This document shows positions 49,701-57,460 of a DNA stretch of 64,000 nt, in pieces (within the stretch, counting starts at the first letter, position 1; the number at the start of each line of letters is the position of its first letter). Origin of the DNA: Pseudomonas thivervalensis. GTDB lineage: Bacteria > Pseudomonadota > Gammaproteobacteria > Pseudomonadales > Pseudomonadaceae. Both the position numbers and the translations under genes were made by a program. The stretch covers positions 310,001-374,000 of the forward strand of contig NZ_LHVE01000001.1 in NCBI RefSeq assembly GCF_001269655.1. The letters run 5' to 3'. The notes beneath the pieces are model-generated. The model was not told the origin of the DNA, ran no database searches, and saw only the letters and a list, made by a program, of their open reading frames with translations.

Positions 49701-50833
49701 CGCTCGGCCATGGCGTTCGCCAGGTCCAATTGGTGGCCGATGTCTGCCGCCACGTCGATCCTGTTCATCCAGGCGGTGATTTCTTCCGACGCTGCCGGAC
49801 CTTCCCGCACGGCGTTGCGCACGGCGGCTTTCTGCGCCGCCCGCAGCTCCGTGACCAGGCGAACAAGGAAGTGCTCGGTCACAGGCGCGGTGTCGACGTG
49901 ATCCCCGGCATGGCCGTCTTGCACCAGGCCGGCCTTGAGCGCCGCGAGTGTGTCGTACAGGTGCAACGGCTGGCCTGGGCGGTACAGCACGGCGCTCCCC
50001 GAATCGCTGGCGTTGTCATGTCGCGACAAGGCAACGGCGCCCGACAGCGGTACGCTGAAACTCCACCTGTGGGGTGTGATCCCCAGGCTGAACACCCCGG
50101 GGCGGACCCGCTCTGCCAACTGAGCGCGAGACGCTGCGTCCGGTGCCGATAACGCATGGTCGGTCAGCGCCGTGTGCATGTGCGGGCCCAACGTCATGTC
50201 CAGCCTATGAAGGTCGGCCTGGGCCTTGAGTTGCCTGGCGAATTCATCCGCCAGCCAGTCGCCGACGTTGCGGCCTCGGCTGAAGTCAGCCGACGTGTTC
50301 CAGAACTCATCCAATGCACGGCTGAGCAGTCGATCATGGAGCGCTGGCGCGGTGCTGATCAGCCGCTTGATTTCAGTTTTTACGGCGCGCTCGTTCAGGG
50401 GACTGGGCGCCGCGGTGGCGCTGTCCCGGCGGGTGACAATCTCGATGGTGTCCAGGTCACGGAAGAACGCGCGCGGGTCGATCCTGCCGGCGACGGACTG
50501 CAGCAAAAGCGTCTCGAGGAAGCGGATGTCCGTCACCGACCGACGGGTTGCCGGGCCATTGGCTGTGCGCTGCGCGGGTGGAATCGGCTCTTCTCGCAGC
50601 GTGCGGACGGACAGTTCGTGCACCGTCACGCTGCCCGCCAAGGCAGGGAAGGTTCTCCTGAACCAATAATCCAGGTGTTCCCTCAACACATTGGAAGGCC
50701 GTGGGATGGCGTCGTTCAGGCGGATCATGTGTTGTTGCGACGCCTTGAGCTGGCTGACCAGCGGGGCATCCGCCGGCACGGCGCTGTCGACCGGCGGTAA
50801 GTCATAAGACATTGTCAAGGGGGTGTGTTCCAC
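46745..50833 (-). CDS. Very large DUF6543 / dermonecrotic-toxin-like protein
   Basis: A 1362-residue protein from the GTG at 50833 (AGGAAG 6 bases upstream); an ATG at 50812 gives 1355. The N-terminal third resembles the DUF6543 region common in Pseudomonas toxin-like proteins (LREHLDYWFRRTFPAL near residues 50-65). A hydrophobic segment near 773-813 (RLGGILGRAILPTMAAGAAV) could insert in membranes. A YYKTQM...WQNGQWNVEEPLRLLGGG block near 895-948 is a shared family motif. A Pro-rich linker precedes a distinct C-terminal 80 residues ending WRAAFERQGDTWTLQGFYDY. No signal peptide. Role as toxin is inferred. Confidence 0.75.
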   Translation of the reverse strand: MEHTPLTMSYDLPPVDSAVPADAPLVSQLKASQQHMIRLNDAIPRPSNVLREHLDYWFRRTFPALAGSVTVHELSVRTLREEPIPPAQRTANGPATRRSVTDIRFLETLLLQSVAGRIDPRAFFRDLDTIEIVTRRDSATAAPSPLNERAVKTEIKRLISTAPALHDRLLSRALDEFWNTSADFSRGRNVGDWLADEFARQLKAQADLHRLDMTLGPHMHTALTDHALSAPDAASRAQLAERVRPGVFSLGITPHRWSFSVPLSGAVALSRHDNASDSGSAVLYRPGQPLHLYDTLAALKAGLVQDGHAGDHVDTAPVTEHFLVRLVTELRAAQKAAVRNAVREGPAASEEITAWMNRIDVAADIGHQLDLANAMAERELRLNLKRLNDWLHGNPHVTASDRLAWWAATRALHKTLTDLPPPPDPVTLATPDALRERTRQLLADVIKAKYPPVDPEDVSLSIRKTVVDPHAPTGGSPFGSGVSQGSVRGFVNDRRSLTQWAMANLTQDERNAPRPTVEGPLSFTQIVEIIERANIGARLPGELQRVARERQAQWMTLKAQQMRAQVWAAHISGDLRHDRDNTGLKLVLAALDSPTAAERDKVNGHEVVVRQLQWGDSVLKELLAFGVKTAASRPSLTLYTPGAPDGKTFRDVDAASARALEITLAQTLTATSEMTRWLISHLPLLDQAEQLASMVATSADLALEEKIKQVTQSVFALAKDRAQDDFAKALASPVVEGNVFKALHETQVAHGLKTVDMLTVTNAERDSASAQEGRRSAVMLLTGAMSMFPAGRLGGILGRAILPTMAAGAAVSAIDTEGGSLQQWTHDFIAGLGDVLSEAGQDLIMARAGRHQRQTRPALSALPRMPDPNLEPFALKGFDGKGLVPEGRQRYSDAGGQEYLKLGKGYYKTQMQAGERIIYAPNNRTHQRTVTWQNGQWNVEEPLRLLGGGPVHSLLGWTAQTPRQKTLDALVEGVLVKNRYRYADLVNTAKRVFNSMPDELAERILRESMAETGVPDIETYRSRIYDLTQGYVSLTPHETAHNNLLDKMNTWSIVTLSSKDIETNVSGVHLTDPQKIKIYDTVLSNKKEFFSDDRIQVNTTVITDNITGAVFMAYTAKQGKKKTAIEKIARDTREMIEAAEATQNAKALELFPGDAPETVAARRTYMASVEYYNELIEALRDEKIRRHKPGLLTEIRNHRIPYVIANKGQTQRNVLLISGEDITTFSNTLSHYEPFDIDIVTQARTNRVTGTQPTVTAPVLPEPAPVTDRYIVSTSPLAEAQMSYANFPETARIKITEIMEDIRAGRSTTKVINRYYWYDMARLSPGGGRGAWRAAFERQGDTWTLQGFYDYHVSKPATVWGG

Positions 50834-51039
50834 TGCTTTCTTCCTGGAGGAATGTTGGCAGCACAACCTATTCAAGAAAACGTTGGGTGGGTGGTATATA
50901 GGTACCGCATGCAGGGACGGAAAGTAGGGTAGGAACAATCAATGAGCGGCTATAACGTGGGGCAGTCGGGCAATGTCTGTCAGTGAGTCGCAGAACCTGT
51001 GAGATCCCGCTTAACTGACTGGCATTAGGCGCACCTGGG

Positions 51040-52002
51040 TCATTGAGTGATTGTGATGAATGCCAAAATCGCTTCGCGAGTCGCCTGGGTTTGCTCCTCC
51101 AGCACCCAATGCCCGGTATCCACCAATATCAATGAGTGCGGTTGCGCCGCAATGTGCAAGGCCTGCTCGGCCAAGGTTTTTCCTCGCGAGTGGTCGCCGC
51201 CGATGGTGAGTAGTGGAACAGTCAATTTGTTTTTGGAAAATTCCAGGTTGTCATTCGCATCCTGTTCTACCCAGGCTGAATAGAGCTTGAATGCCGCTTC
51301 CATGCGTCCAGGCCGGGAGTAGTCCTCCACCAGCGCCTGTCGCACCGCATGACTGACTTTAGAGTTGCGCCCGAGTACGAAGTCATCGAAGAACATGTCC
51401 AGGTAGGTCTTCTCTCGTCCTTGAATCAGGGCGAGGGCCACTTTGCCAAAGAAGCGAAAGTGCCATTTACTGGCAATGCCGGCTGCAGGATCCCCGTTAT
51501 AGGCAGCCTCCCACCCGGGAATGCCCGGAATGAACCCATCCATCAACACAATGTGCCCGGTTTCATCTGGATAAAGCACCCCGTAGGCGTAGGCAATGAT
51601 CAAGCCTATGTCATGGCCAATGATATCGACCTGCTTGATATTCAAGAGGGTGACCAGTTCGTGCAGATCATGGGCCATGTTTTTTTTGTCGTAGCCACCG
51701 GCTGAAATCTCCGTTTCGCCAGCGCCGCGATAATCAGGAACGATGGGGGTGAAACCGGCACGCACCAATACCCCCATCAGTGGCTCCCAGCTGCGCCAAC
51801 TGCCCGGGAACCCATGCACCAGCAAAATCGGGCGTTCACCGTCGCCGCCAATAAGGTAGTGGAGGCGAATACCGTTCACGGATGCATAGGCATGGGTAAA
51901 TGTCGCACCGTCGACAACGACACTGTTTTGTTCCGCTGAGGGCGATGCGGCGGGGTCTATGGACGATATGGCCGCGCGGCTCGACCAGGCGATTGTGTTC
52001 AT
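51040..52002 (-). CDS. Alpha/beta hydrolase, epoxide hydrolase-like
   Basis: A 320-residue hydrolase. Oxyanion motif HGFPGSW near residue 63, an Asp nucleophile in GHDIG near residue 131 and a catalytic His in DTGHWVLEEQ near residue 298 mark the Asp-nucleophile branch (epoxide hydrolases and dehalogenases). HGFPGSW and GHDIG fit epoxide hydrolase better. The ATG at 52002 is preferred over 52017 because AAGGA lies just before it. No clear signal peptide. Substrate unknown. It is on the same strand as the toxin-like gene, 206 bases upstream of it. Confidence 0.85.
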   Translation of the reverse strand: MNTIAWSSRAAISSIDPAASPSAEQNSVVVDGATFTHAYASVNGIRLHYLIGGDGERPILLVHGFPGSWRSWEPLMGVLVRAGFTPIVPDYRGAGETEISAGGYDKKNMAHDLHELVTLLNIKQVDIIGHDIGLIIAYAYGVLYPDETGHIVLMDGFIPGIPGWEAAYNGDPAAGIASKWHFRFFGKVALALIQGREKTYLDMFFDDFVLGRNSKVSHAVRQALVEDYSRPGRMEAAFKLYSAWVEQDANDNLEFSKNKLTVPLLTIGGDHSRGKTLAEQALHIAAQPHSLILVDTGHWVLEEQTQATREAILAFITITQ

Positions 52003-52142
52003 CAATTCCTTATCCATGCTGGGACCAAATTGATTTTTATGAGAGGCGAGTAGCAGCTCATAAGGCTGAACCGTTTTATTGAGCGTTGACCTGGAAGGCG
52101 CCTGGCAGCTAGCAGCCTGACGCTATGCCGAGCCCCGCCGAT

Positions 52143-52183
52143 ACTGTCAAAGCTGACAGTTCCGACAAACGGCAAAAGTGCCG
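52143..52183. promoter_or_regulatory. Two tandem perfect dyads between hydrolase and PAAR genes
   Basis: ACTGTCA-AAGC-TGACAGT (52143-52160) and CGGCA-AAAG-TGCCG (52170-52183) are perfect inverted repeats with four-base centres, 9 bases apart, inside the 421-base divergent spacer 52003-52423. Either may be an operator for the divergent genes. The rest of the spacer shows no gene. Confidence 0.35.
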
Positions 52184-52423
52184 CTTTGATTGAAATCGGC
52201 AGAAAGGGGGACGGGTGAAAAGCGGGGTGGGAGTTGCGTCGAATCTGTAGGAAAACGCGCAATTCTGGTTACGACACTTCCTATTCGCTCCAGATACCAC
52301 GCCGCTGGGATTGCGACTCGCCTGTGCTGCAGCGTCTTATTCATCATTCCGAATCGTCCGGCTCAGTGCTCCTTCCCAGCGGCAAGGGACGTAGCGTGAA
52401 GCCCATGAATAAGGTCCCTGGAC

Positions 52424-52957
52424 ATGCACTCATCTTTGGATGCGCCCTACACCAACGAAATCTCCCATGAATCTCTTCGTCATCTGGATGACTTGTATCT
52501 GGAGCCCCGCCAACTGGAGGGTTACGGCGAAGAAGTCGCGGCATTCATGAATCGACAAAAAGTATTTGTCGAAGCACATCCGCCGATCGCTATTTATCGA
52601 GTGGCCACCGAGGGCAGCCAGACGCGTGACGGCGGAACGATCCAGCAAGTGTCATCGTCGTTGACGTTCACCTTGGACAATGGCTGGAAAGTACGGGCCG
52701 CGCAGAAAGGCGACCAGGTGGTGTATGCCGATGGCCGCACGGCGCGGATCGTCACCGGTGCCGGGGCAGCCAACAGCAACATCGCACTGGTCGGTAGCCG
52801 CTTGAGTAATGGCGACGAGATCATCAACACGCTTCAGAGACGGTTCATGATCATCGTGCGTGAAGGCGTGCCGATGGCGGAGGATTTTTTGCCTGCTCTC
52901 AGGCTGGCGGAGGTTCATCGCTTGCACCCGAATGCGATGAAGGAGTGCCTTTCGTGA
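52424..52957 (+). CDS. PAAR-like domain protein
   Basis: A 177-residue protein. From about residue 58 the sequence ATEGSQTRDGGTIQQ, then KVRAAQKGDQVVYADGRTARIVTGAG and ALVGSRLSNGDEIIN, resembles PAAR proteins that sharpen the type VI secretion spike and carry effectors. The N-terminal 45 residues are unlike the domain, and MNRQKVF near residue 42 could be the true start. No other T6SS gene is in the window. The nearest cargo candidates are the neighbouring hydrolase and the DUF6543 protein, but the link is inference. Confidence 0.7.
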   Translation: MHSSLDAPYTNEISHESLRHLDDLYLEPRQLEGYGEEVAAFMNRQKVFVEAHPPIAIYRVATEGSQTRDGGTIQQVSSSLTFTLDNGWKVRAAQKGDQVVYADGRTARIVTGAGAANSNIALVGSRLSNGDEIINTLQRRFMIIVREGVPMAEDFLPALRLAEVHRLHPNAMKECLS

Positions 52958-52976
52958 TCGGGGGCTGCTGCGCAGC

Positions 52977-53002
52977 CCAGCGGGAGCAAGCTCCCTCGCC
53001 AC
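52977..53002. repeat. Single REP arm after the PAAR gene
   Basis: One CCAGCGGGAGCAAGCTCCCT-type arm, without its partner. A fragment TGCTCGCGATGATGGC near 53039-53053 is a remnant of the other REP family. Together with 53099-53208 it looks like a decayed nested element. Confidence 0.8.
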
Positions 53003-53098
53003 AAGGATCCTAGGGTGTCCGCACTATCTGAGTACGCTTGCTCGCGATGATGGCAGCACAGCCAACATCATCGGTACTGACCCACCGCTATCGGCCCC

Positions 53099-53208
53099 TG
53101 TAGGAGCTGCCGAAGGCTGCGATCTTTTGATCTTTCGCTTGGGACTCAAGTGTCTGGGGGAAGATCGCAGCCTCGTTGCACTCGTCAGCTCCTACACAGC
53201 TCCTACAC
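53099..53208. repeat. Palindromic repeat with a duplicated end
   Basis: The inverted repeat runs from TGTAGGAGCTGCCGAAGGCT (53099) to CAGCTCCTACA (ends 53196), and the last 12 bases ACAGCTCCTACA are then repeated to 53208. It is the inner module of the nested elements, found here without complete outer arms. It lies just past the 3' end of the minus-strand operon. Confidence 0.85.
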
Positions 53209-53223
53209 AGCTCAAGATGCTTG

Positions 53224-53670
53224 TTATTGCACCTTCGCCAAATCCCCTTTCAACGCAACACCGGCCATGATCGCGCCAGCGTGGCATTCGTAGGTGGTGG
53301 GGTCCTTGCGTTCGTTGCGCTTGTAGAAGCTGACGATGTTGGTGACGGCGTTGGCGCCGGCGTTCTTGGCCGCCTCGTGCAGGCTGATCAGGGCCGATTG
53401 CAGCACCCATTCGCAGGCCACTTCATCGGATTTGTTGAAGGCGTTGGTTTTCTTGTTGGTCACCGCGCCAGGGCTGACCACGGTGACGTTGCCGGCCGGT
53501 TTGTTGCCGGCCAGGTAGAACTTGACGCTGCCGTCGATCTTGCCGGTGCGGATGGCTTCGGCGACGACTTTGTCGAACGGCAGGAACAGCGCGGTATCAC
53601 GGGCCTGGCTGAGGCTTGGCAGGGTGCTGAGCAACAGGGCGGCGGTCACGGCGATTTTCTTCAACGACAT
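53224..53670 (-). CDS. Small exported protein, often mislabelled 'excinuclease ATPase subunit'
   Basis: A 148-residue protein with a signal peptide (MSLKKIAVTAALLLSTLPSLSQA). The mature part has a repeated small-residue pattern, two Cys (EVACEW, TYECHA) and HEAAKNAGANAVTNIVSFYKR, which recalls YbjQ/RcsF-like folds. It has no ABC ATPase motif, so the database name excinuclease is not justified. AAGGAG precedes the ATG pair at 53673/53670; I take the second for spacing. It follows the last APE gene by 39 bases on the same strand and may be its final operon member. Confidence 0.8.
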   Translation of the reverse strand: MSLKKIAVTAALLLSTLPSLSQARDTALFLPFDKVVAEAIRTGKIDGSVKFYLAGNKPAGNVTVVSPGAVTNKKTNAFNKSDEVACEWVLQSALISLHEAAKNAGANAVTNIVSFYKRNERKDPTTYECHAGAIMAGVALKGDLAKVQ

Positions 53671-53712
53671 CATGGTCTCCTTGACGAGGGGTAACAGGGT
53701 TTTGAATCCGAT

Positions 53713-54939
53713 TCAGTGCCAGCGGCGGAAAATCAGCGAAGTATTGACCCCACCAAAAGCGAAGTTGTTATTCATCACGTATTCATGGCTCATCGACCTG
53801 AACTCGTTGCGCAGGTAATCGAGCTTGCCACATTGGGGATCCACCTCATCGAGGTTGAAGGTGTGCACGTAGAGGTCGCGGTTCATCATCTCGATGCTGA
53901 ACCAGGACTCCAGCGCGCCGCAGGCACCCAGGGTGTGGCCGAGGAAACTCTTCTGCGAGCTGATGGGCATGTGCTCGCCGAACAGGCTGCTGGTGGCCAG
54001 GGTTTCGGCAATGTCGCCCTGTTCGGTGGCGGTGCCATGGCCGTTGACGTAGCCGATGGCCGAGGGTTCGAGGCCGGCATCTTCCAGCGCCAGTTCCATG
54101 GCTCGGCGCATGGTGACCAGTTCAGGGCGGGTCGCGTGCTGGCCGTCGGCGTTGCTGCCGAAGCCGACGATTTCGGCATGAATCTGCGCGCCACGGGCCA
54201 GGGCGTGTTCCAGTTCTTCCAGCACGAGCATGCCGGCGCCTTCGCCGATCACCAGGCCATCGCGACCCTTGTCGTAGGGGCGCGGGCTGGTTTGCGGCGC
54301 ATCGTTTTTCAGGCTGGTGGCGTAGAGCGCATCGAAGACCATCGCTTCGGTCGGGCACAGTTCTTCCGCACCGCCGGCGAGCATCAACGGCAGGCGCCCG
54401 AACTTGATGGCCTCGTAGGCATAGCCGATGCCATGGCTGCCGCTGGTGCAGGCACTGGAGGTGGGGATCAGGCGTCCGGTCAGTCCGAAGAAGATGCTGA
54501 TGTTGGCCGCTGTGGTGTGGGGCATCATCCGCACGTAGGAGTTGGCGTTCAGCCCTTCTGCCACGCTGTTGAGCAGCATGTTGCCGAACGCCTTGATCTC
54601 GTCGGTGCTGCCGGTGGATGAACCGCAGGACACGCCCATGCGCCCGTCCTTGATCGATTCGTCGCCCAGCAGGCCGGCGTCGGCCAGGGCCTGTTCCGCC
54701 GCGGCCACCGACAGGCGCGAGACCCGGCCCATGCTGCGCAGTTGCTTGCGCGTCCAGTGGGCCGGGACCTGGAAGTCGTCGATGGGCCCGGCCAGGCGCG
54801 TGTTCAGTTCGGTGAAACGGTCCCACTCGTCCATGCGCCGGATACCGCTGCGGTTGGCGGCGAAGTTGGCGGCGATGGTGTCCCAGTCGCTGCCCACGGA
54901 AGTGATGCCGGCCATGCCGGTGACGACGACGCGCTTCAT
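53713..54939 (-). CDS. Beta-ketoacyl-ACP synthase (KASII type), APE cluster
   Basis: Condensing enzyme that would extend the polyene chain from malonyl-ACP. The Cys in SSACTSGSHG and the His residues in GHGTATEQGD and KSFLGHTLGACGA form an intact catalytic triad, so this is not a chain-length factor lacking Cys. It has 408 residues from the ATG at 54939, which has GGAGG 9 bases upstream and overlaps the ketoreductase stop by one base. Cytoplasmic. Likely one of the ApeO/ApeR-type synthases; exact role not assignable by eye. Confidence 0.92.
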   Translation of the reverse strand: MKRVVVTGMAGITSVGSDWDTIAANFAANRSGIRRMDEWDRFTELNTRLAGPIDDFQVPAHWTRKQLRSMGRVSRLSVAAAEQALADAGLLGDESIKDGRMGVSCGSSTGSTDEIKAFGNMLLNSVAEGLNANSYVRMMPHTTAANISIFFGLTGRLIPTSSACTSGSHGIGYAYEAIKFGRLPLMLAGGAEELCPTEAMVFDALYATSLKNDAPQTSPRPYDKGRDGLVIGEGAGMLVLEELEHALARGAQIHAEIVGFGSNADGQHATRPELVTMRRAMELALEDAGLEPSAIGYVNGHGTATEQGDIAETLATSSLFGEHMPISSQKSFLGHTLGACGALESWFSIEMMNRDLYVHTFNLDEVDPQCGKLDYLRNEFRSMSHEYVMNNNFAFGGVNTSLIFRRWH

Positions 54940-55667
54940 CAGCACAAGCCTCCGTTGACGGCCAGGACCTGCCGGGTGATGTAGCCGGCTTCGGCGGACA
55001 TCAGGAAGTTCACCGCGCCCGCCACTTCTTCCGGGGTGCCCATGCGCTGGGCGGGGATCATTTTCATCAGTTCTTCCACGGGTACGTTTTCATCGAGCAT
55101 GGCGGTGTCGATCAACCCCGGCGCGACGCAATTGACGGTGATCTTGCGCTTGCCCAGCTCGATTGCCAACGCCTTGGCCGCGCCGATCAGCCCGGCCTTC
55201 GAGGCACTGTAGTTGACCTGGCCGCGATTGCCGATCAGCCCGGAAACCGAGGTGATGCAGACGATCCGTCCGGCGGCGCGGCGACGGATCATCGGCATCA
55301 TCACCGGGTGCAGCACGTTGTAGAAACCATCGAGGTTGGTGCGCATCACCACATCCCAGTCGTCCTCGCTCAGGGCCGGGAAGGCGCCGTCGCGGGTCAG
55401 GCCGGCATTGAGCACTACGCCGTAATAGGCGCCATGGGTTTCGACGTCGGCTTCGAGAATGCCCTTGCAGGCGGCGCGGTCGGACACGTCGAATTGCAGC
55501 ACCCGGGCGTTGCGGCCCAAGGCCTGGATGTGTGCCTGGACCGTTTCGGCCTCGGCGCGGCCGCTGCGACAGTGCAGCACGATGTCGTGCCCGGCCTGGG
55601 CCAGGCGCAGGGCGATGGCGCGGCCGATGCCACGGCTGGAGCCGGTGACCAGTACGGATTCAGTCAT
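54939..55667 (-). CDS. 3-ketoacyl-ACP reductase (FabG-like), APE cluster
   Basis: NADPH-dependent short-chain reductase that reduces each 3-keto intermediate to 3-hydroxy. The 242-residue protein has the cofactor motif TGSSRGIG (residues 8-15), NAG near residue 88 and the catalytic Ser, Tyr and Lys in ITSVSG and YSASKAG. It starts with ATGA overlap to the dehydratase stop. Corresponds in role to ApeQ of known APE systems. Confidence 0.93.
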   Translation of the reverse strand: MTESVLVTGSSRGIGRAIALRLAQAGHDIVLHCRSGRAEAETVQAHIQALGRNARVLQFDVSDRAACKGILEADVETHGAYYGVVLNAGLTRDGAFPALSEDDWDVVMRTNLDGFYNVLHPVMMPMIRRRAAGRIVCITSVSGLIGNRGQVNYSASKAGLIGAAKALAIELGKRKITVNCVAPGLIDTAMLDENVPVEELMKMIPAQRMGTPEEVAGAVNFLMSAEAGYITRQVLAVNGGLC

Positions 55668-56131
55668 GACGGGTTTCCTGTTGCGGACGGTTCATGAAGA
55701 TAATGGGCGGCCTGGGGCGGACGGAATACATTGAGTCGGGCCGTGGCATGGATGCCGGGGGCGTTGATGTGGCATTCGAACACGCCCATGCCGTTGTCGT
55801 CTTCCAGGGAGCGCACGCCATGGATGCTCAGCTCGGCGCCGACGGGAAAACAATCGACGTTGCACTCGAACTTGCGGGTGCCGAGCAAAAAACCCAGCTC
55901 CACAGCATCGCCGCGACGGCGCGCATGGCAACCGGCAAACGCCGCCACACTCTGGGCCATCAGCTCGATGCCGACCCAGGCCGGTAGCGCACCGTCGTCG
56001 CGGTTGAACAAGCCACTGGGCTTGACGGTGGCGTGGGTGTGGATCTGCTCGTCATCGAACGACACGATCCGGTCGATGAGGATCATGTCGCCGGCATGGG
56101 GCAGCAGTTCGGCGAGCGGCCAGTCAATCAT
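55664..56131 (-). CDS. Hotdog-fold 3-hydroxyacyl-ACP dehydratase, APE cluster
   Basis: Dehydrates 3-hydroxyacyl-ACP to the trans-2-enoyl form, building the conjugated double bonds. The 155-residue protein has a His in LLPHAGDMILIDRI near residue 12 and Glu in GIELMAQSVAAFAG near residue 54, as in FabA/FabZ-like ApeP dehydratases. GGAGACG lies before the ATG, which overlaps the upstream ketosynthase by four bases. Confidence 0.9.
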   Translation of the reverse strand: MIDWPLAELLPHAGDMILIDRIVSFDDEQIHTHATVKPSGLFNRDDGALPAWVGIELMAQSVAAFAGCHARRRGDAVELGFLLGTRKFECNVDCFPVGAELSIHGVRSLEDDNGMGVFECHINAPGIHATARLNVFRPPQAAHYLHEPSATGNPS

Positions 56132-57324
56132 GGGGCGTCTCCGATAATCAGGCTGACGTTGTTGCCGCCGAAGGCAAATGAATTGCTCATCAGGCGGCGC
56201 GGGGTGGCCGGGTTCAGGCGGGTGCTGGCGGTGACCCAGTCCAGCGTCGGCAGCGCCGGATCGGCCTGGCCGTCCCAGACATGCGGCGGCAGGGCCTGGG
56301 CGGTGTTTTCAGTGCTCAGGGCCAGCCAGCAGAACGCCGCCTCCAGCGCTCCGGCCGCGCCGAGGGTATGGCCGGTCATGGGCTTGGTGGACGAGCAAGG
56401 AACGCCTGCTGGAAACAGCCCGGCCACGGCCTGGCTTTCCATGGCGTCATTGTGTTGCGTGGCGGTGCCATGCAGGTTCAGGTAGTTGATCTGGCTGGCG
56501 TCGAGGCCGGCGCAGCGCAGGGCTTTTTCCATGGCCTGGCGCGCGCCGCGACCGCTGGGTTCAGGCGCGGAAATATGGTGGGCGTCGGAACTGGCGCCAT
56601 CGCCGAGCAAGGCAATCGGTACACCCTCGCCTGGCGTCTTGCTCATGAGAAACAGCACCGCTGCTTCGCCGATGTTGATGCCGCTGCGGTTCACCGAGAA
56701 CGGATTGCAGCGCTCGTTCGACACCGCCTCCAGTGCGGAAAAACCGTTGAGGGTCAATTTGCACAAGCTGTCCACGCCACCGCACAGCACGGCATCGCAC
56801 AGGCCCAGGTCCAACAGGCGCCGGGCGCTCATCAAGGCGCGGGCGCTGGAGGTGCAGGCCGTGGAAATCACGTAGGACGGGCCACTGAGGCCGAGCCAGT
56901 CGGAAAGAAAGTTGGCCGGCGCGCTGAGCTCCTGTTGCTGGTAGTCATAGCCGTCAGGGAAGCGTTGCTCGCGCAGGTAATGGGCGATGCCCTGGCTGGC
57001 CTCATCGATACCCGATGTGCTGGTGCCCAGGACGATGCCGATGCGGGCGCGACCGTAGGCCTGGATGGCTTGGTCGATCTCGGCGCGGATTTGCAGCCCC
57101 GCCTCCAACAGCAGTTGATTGTTGCGGCTGCGTTGCGCTGCCAGGGCCGGGGGGATGGACGCGAGTTCACCGGGCACCGCGGCGACCGGCAAGGCCCGTT
57201 CGGCCACCCAGCCGTCCTCGATACGCACGCCCGAGCAGTCGCCGGCAAACAGGTTGCGCGCGACGGTGTGTTTGTCGCGACCCAGGGCGCAGATCACCCC
57301 GAGGGCATTCAAATAGGCGGTCAT
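56128..57324 (-). CDS. Second beta-ketoacyl-ACP synthase, APE cluster
   Basis: A 398-residue condensing enzyme. The Cys in ISTACTSSARAL and both His (NLHGTATQHND; MTGHTLGAAGALEA) are present, so it appears active. It differs clearly from the synthase at 53713-54939, with a shorter N terminus and the variant GTSTSGIDEA. In APE systems two or three KS-like proteins work as partners; this may be the ApeR or ApeC type. The ribosome site is weak, and a REPIN lies in the 182-base gap to the DUF3261 gene. Confidence 0.9.
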   Translation of the reverse strand: MTAYLNALGVICALGRDKHTVARNLFAGDCSGVRIEDGWVAERALPVAAVPGELASIPPALAAQRSRNNQLLLEAGLQIRAEIDQAIQAYGRARIGIVLGTSTSGIDEASQGIAHYLREQRFPDGYDYQQQELSAPANFLSDWLGLSGPSYVISTACTSSARALMSARRLLDLGLCDAVLCGGVDSLCKLTLNGFSALEAVSNERCNPFSVNRSGINIGEAAVLFLMSKTPGEGVPIALLGDGASSDAHHISAPEPSGRGARQAMEKALRCAGLDASQINYLNLHGTATQHNDAMESQAVAGLFPAGVPCSSTKPMTGHTLGAAGALEAAFCWLALSTENTAQALPPHVWDGQADPALPTLDWVTASTRLNPATPRRLMSNSFAFGGNNVSLIIGDAP

Positions 57325-57371
57325 GGGCTAATGCCAGTCAGTTAAGAGAAATAAAGCCGAGCAATAATCCT

Positions 57372-57460
57372 GTGGCGAGGGAGCTTGCTCCCGCTGGGGC
57401 GCGAAGCGGCCCTGTTTTGGGGCTGCTGCGCAGCCCAGCGGGAGCAAGCTCCCTCGCCAC
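57372..57460. repeat. REPIN inside the APE operon
   Basis: Inverted GCGAGGGAGCTTGCTCCCGC arms at 57372-57397 and 57435-57460 occupy the only large gap (57325-57506) in an otherwise overlapping gene string. GGGGCTGCTGCGCAGCCC forms a further small dyad inside. It may split the operon transcript into two parts with different stability. Confidence 0.9.

Noticed and set aside
50834..51039. Promoter of the toxin-like gene at TATATA near 50897
   Set aside because: A TATATA-like box exists on the minus strand but no -35 partner at 16-18 bases could be found, so it is not listed as a feature.
51040..52002. Haloalkane dehalogenase identity for the alpha/beta hydrolase
   Set aside because: The halide-binding Trp after the nucleophile Asp is not seen (GHDIG rather than HDWG), so epoxide hydrolase-like is the safer call.
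53224..53670. UvrA (excinuclease) fragment
   Set aside because: No Walker, zinc or signature motifs; it has a signal peptide instead.
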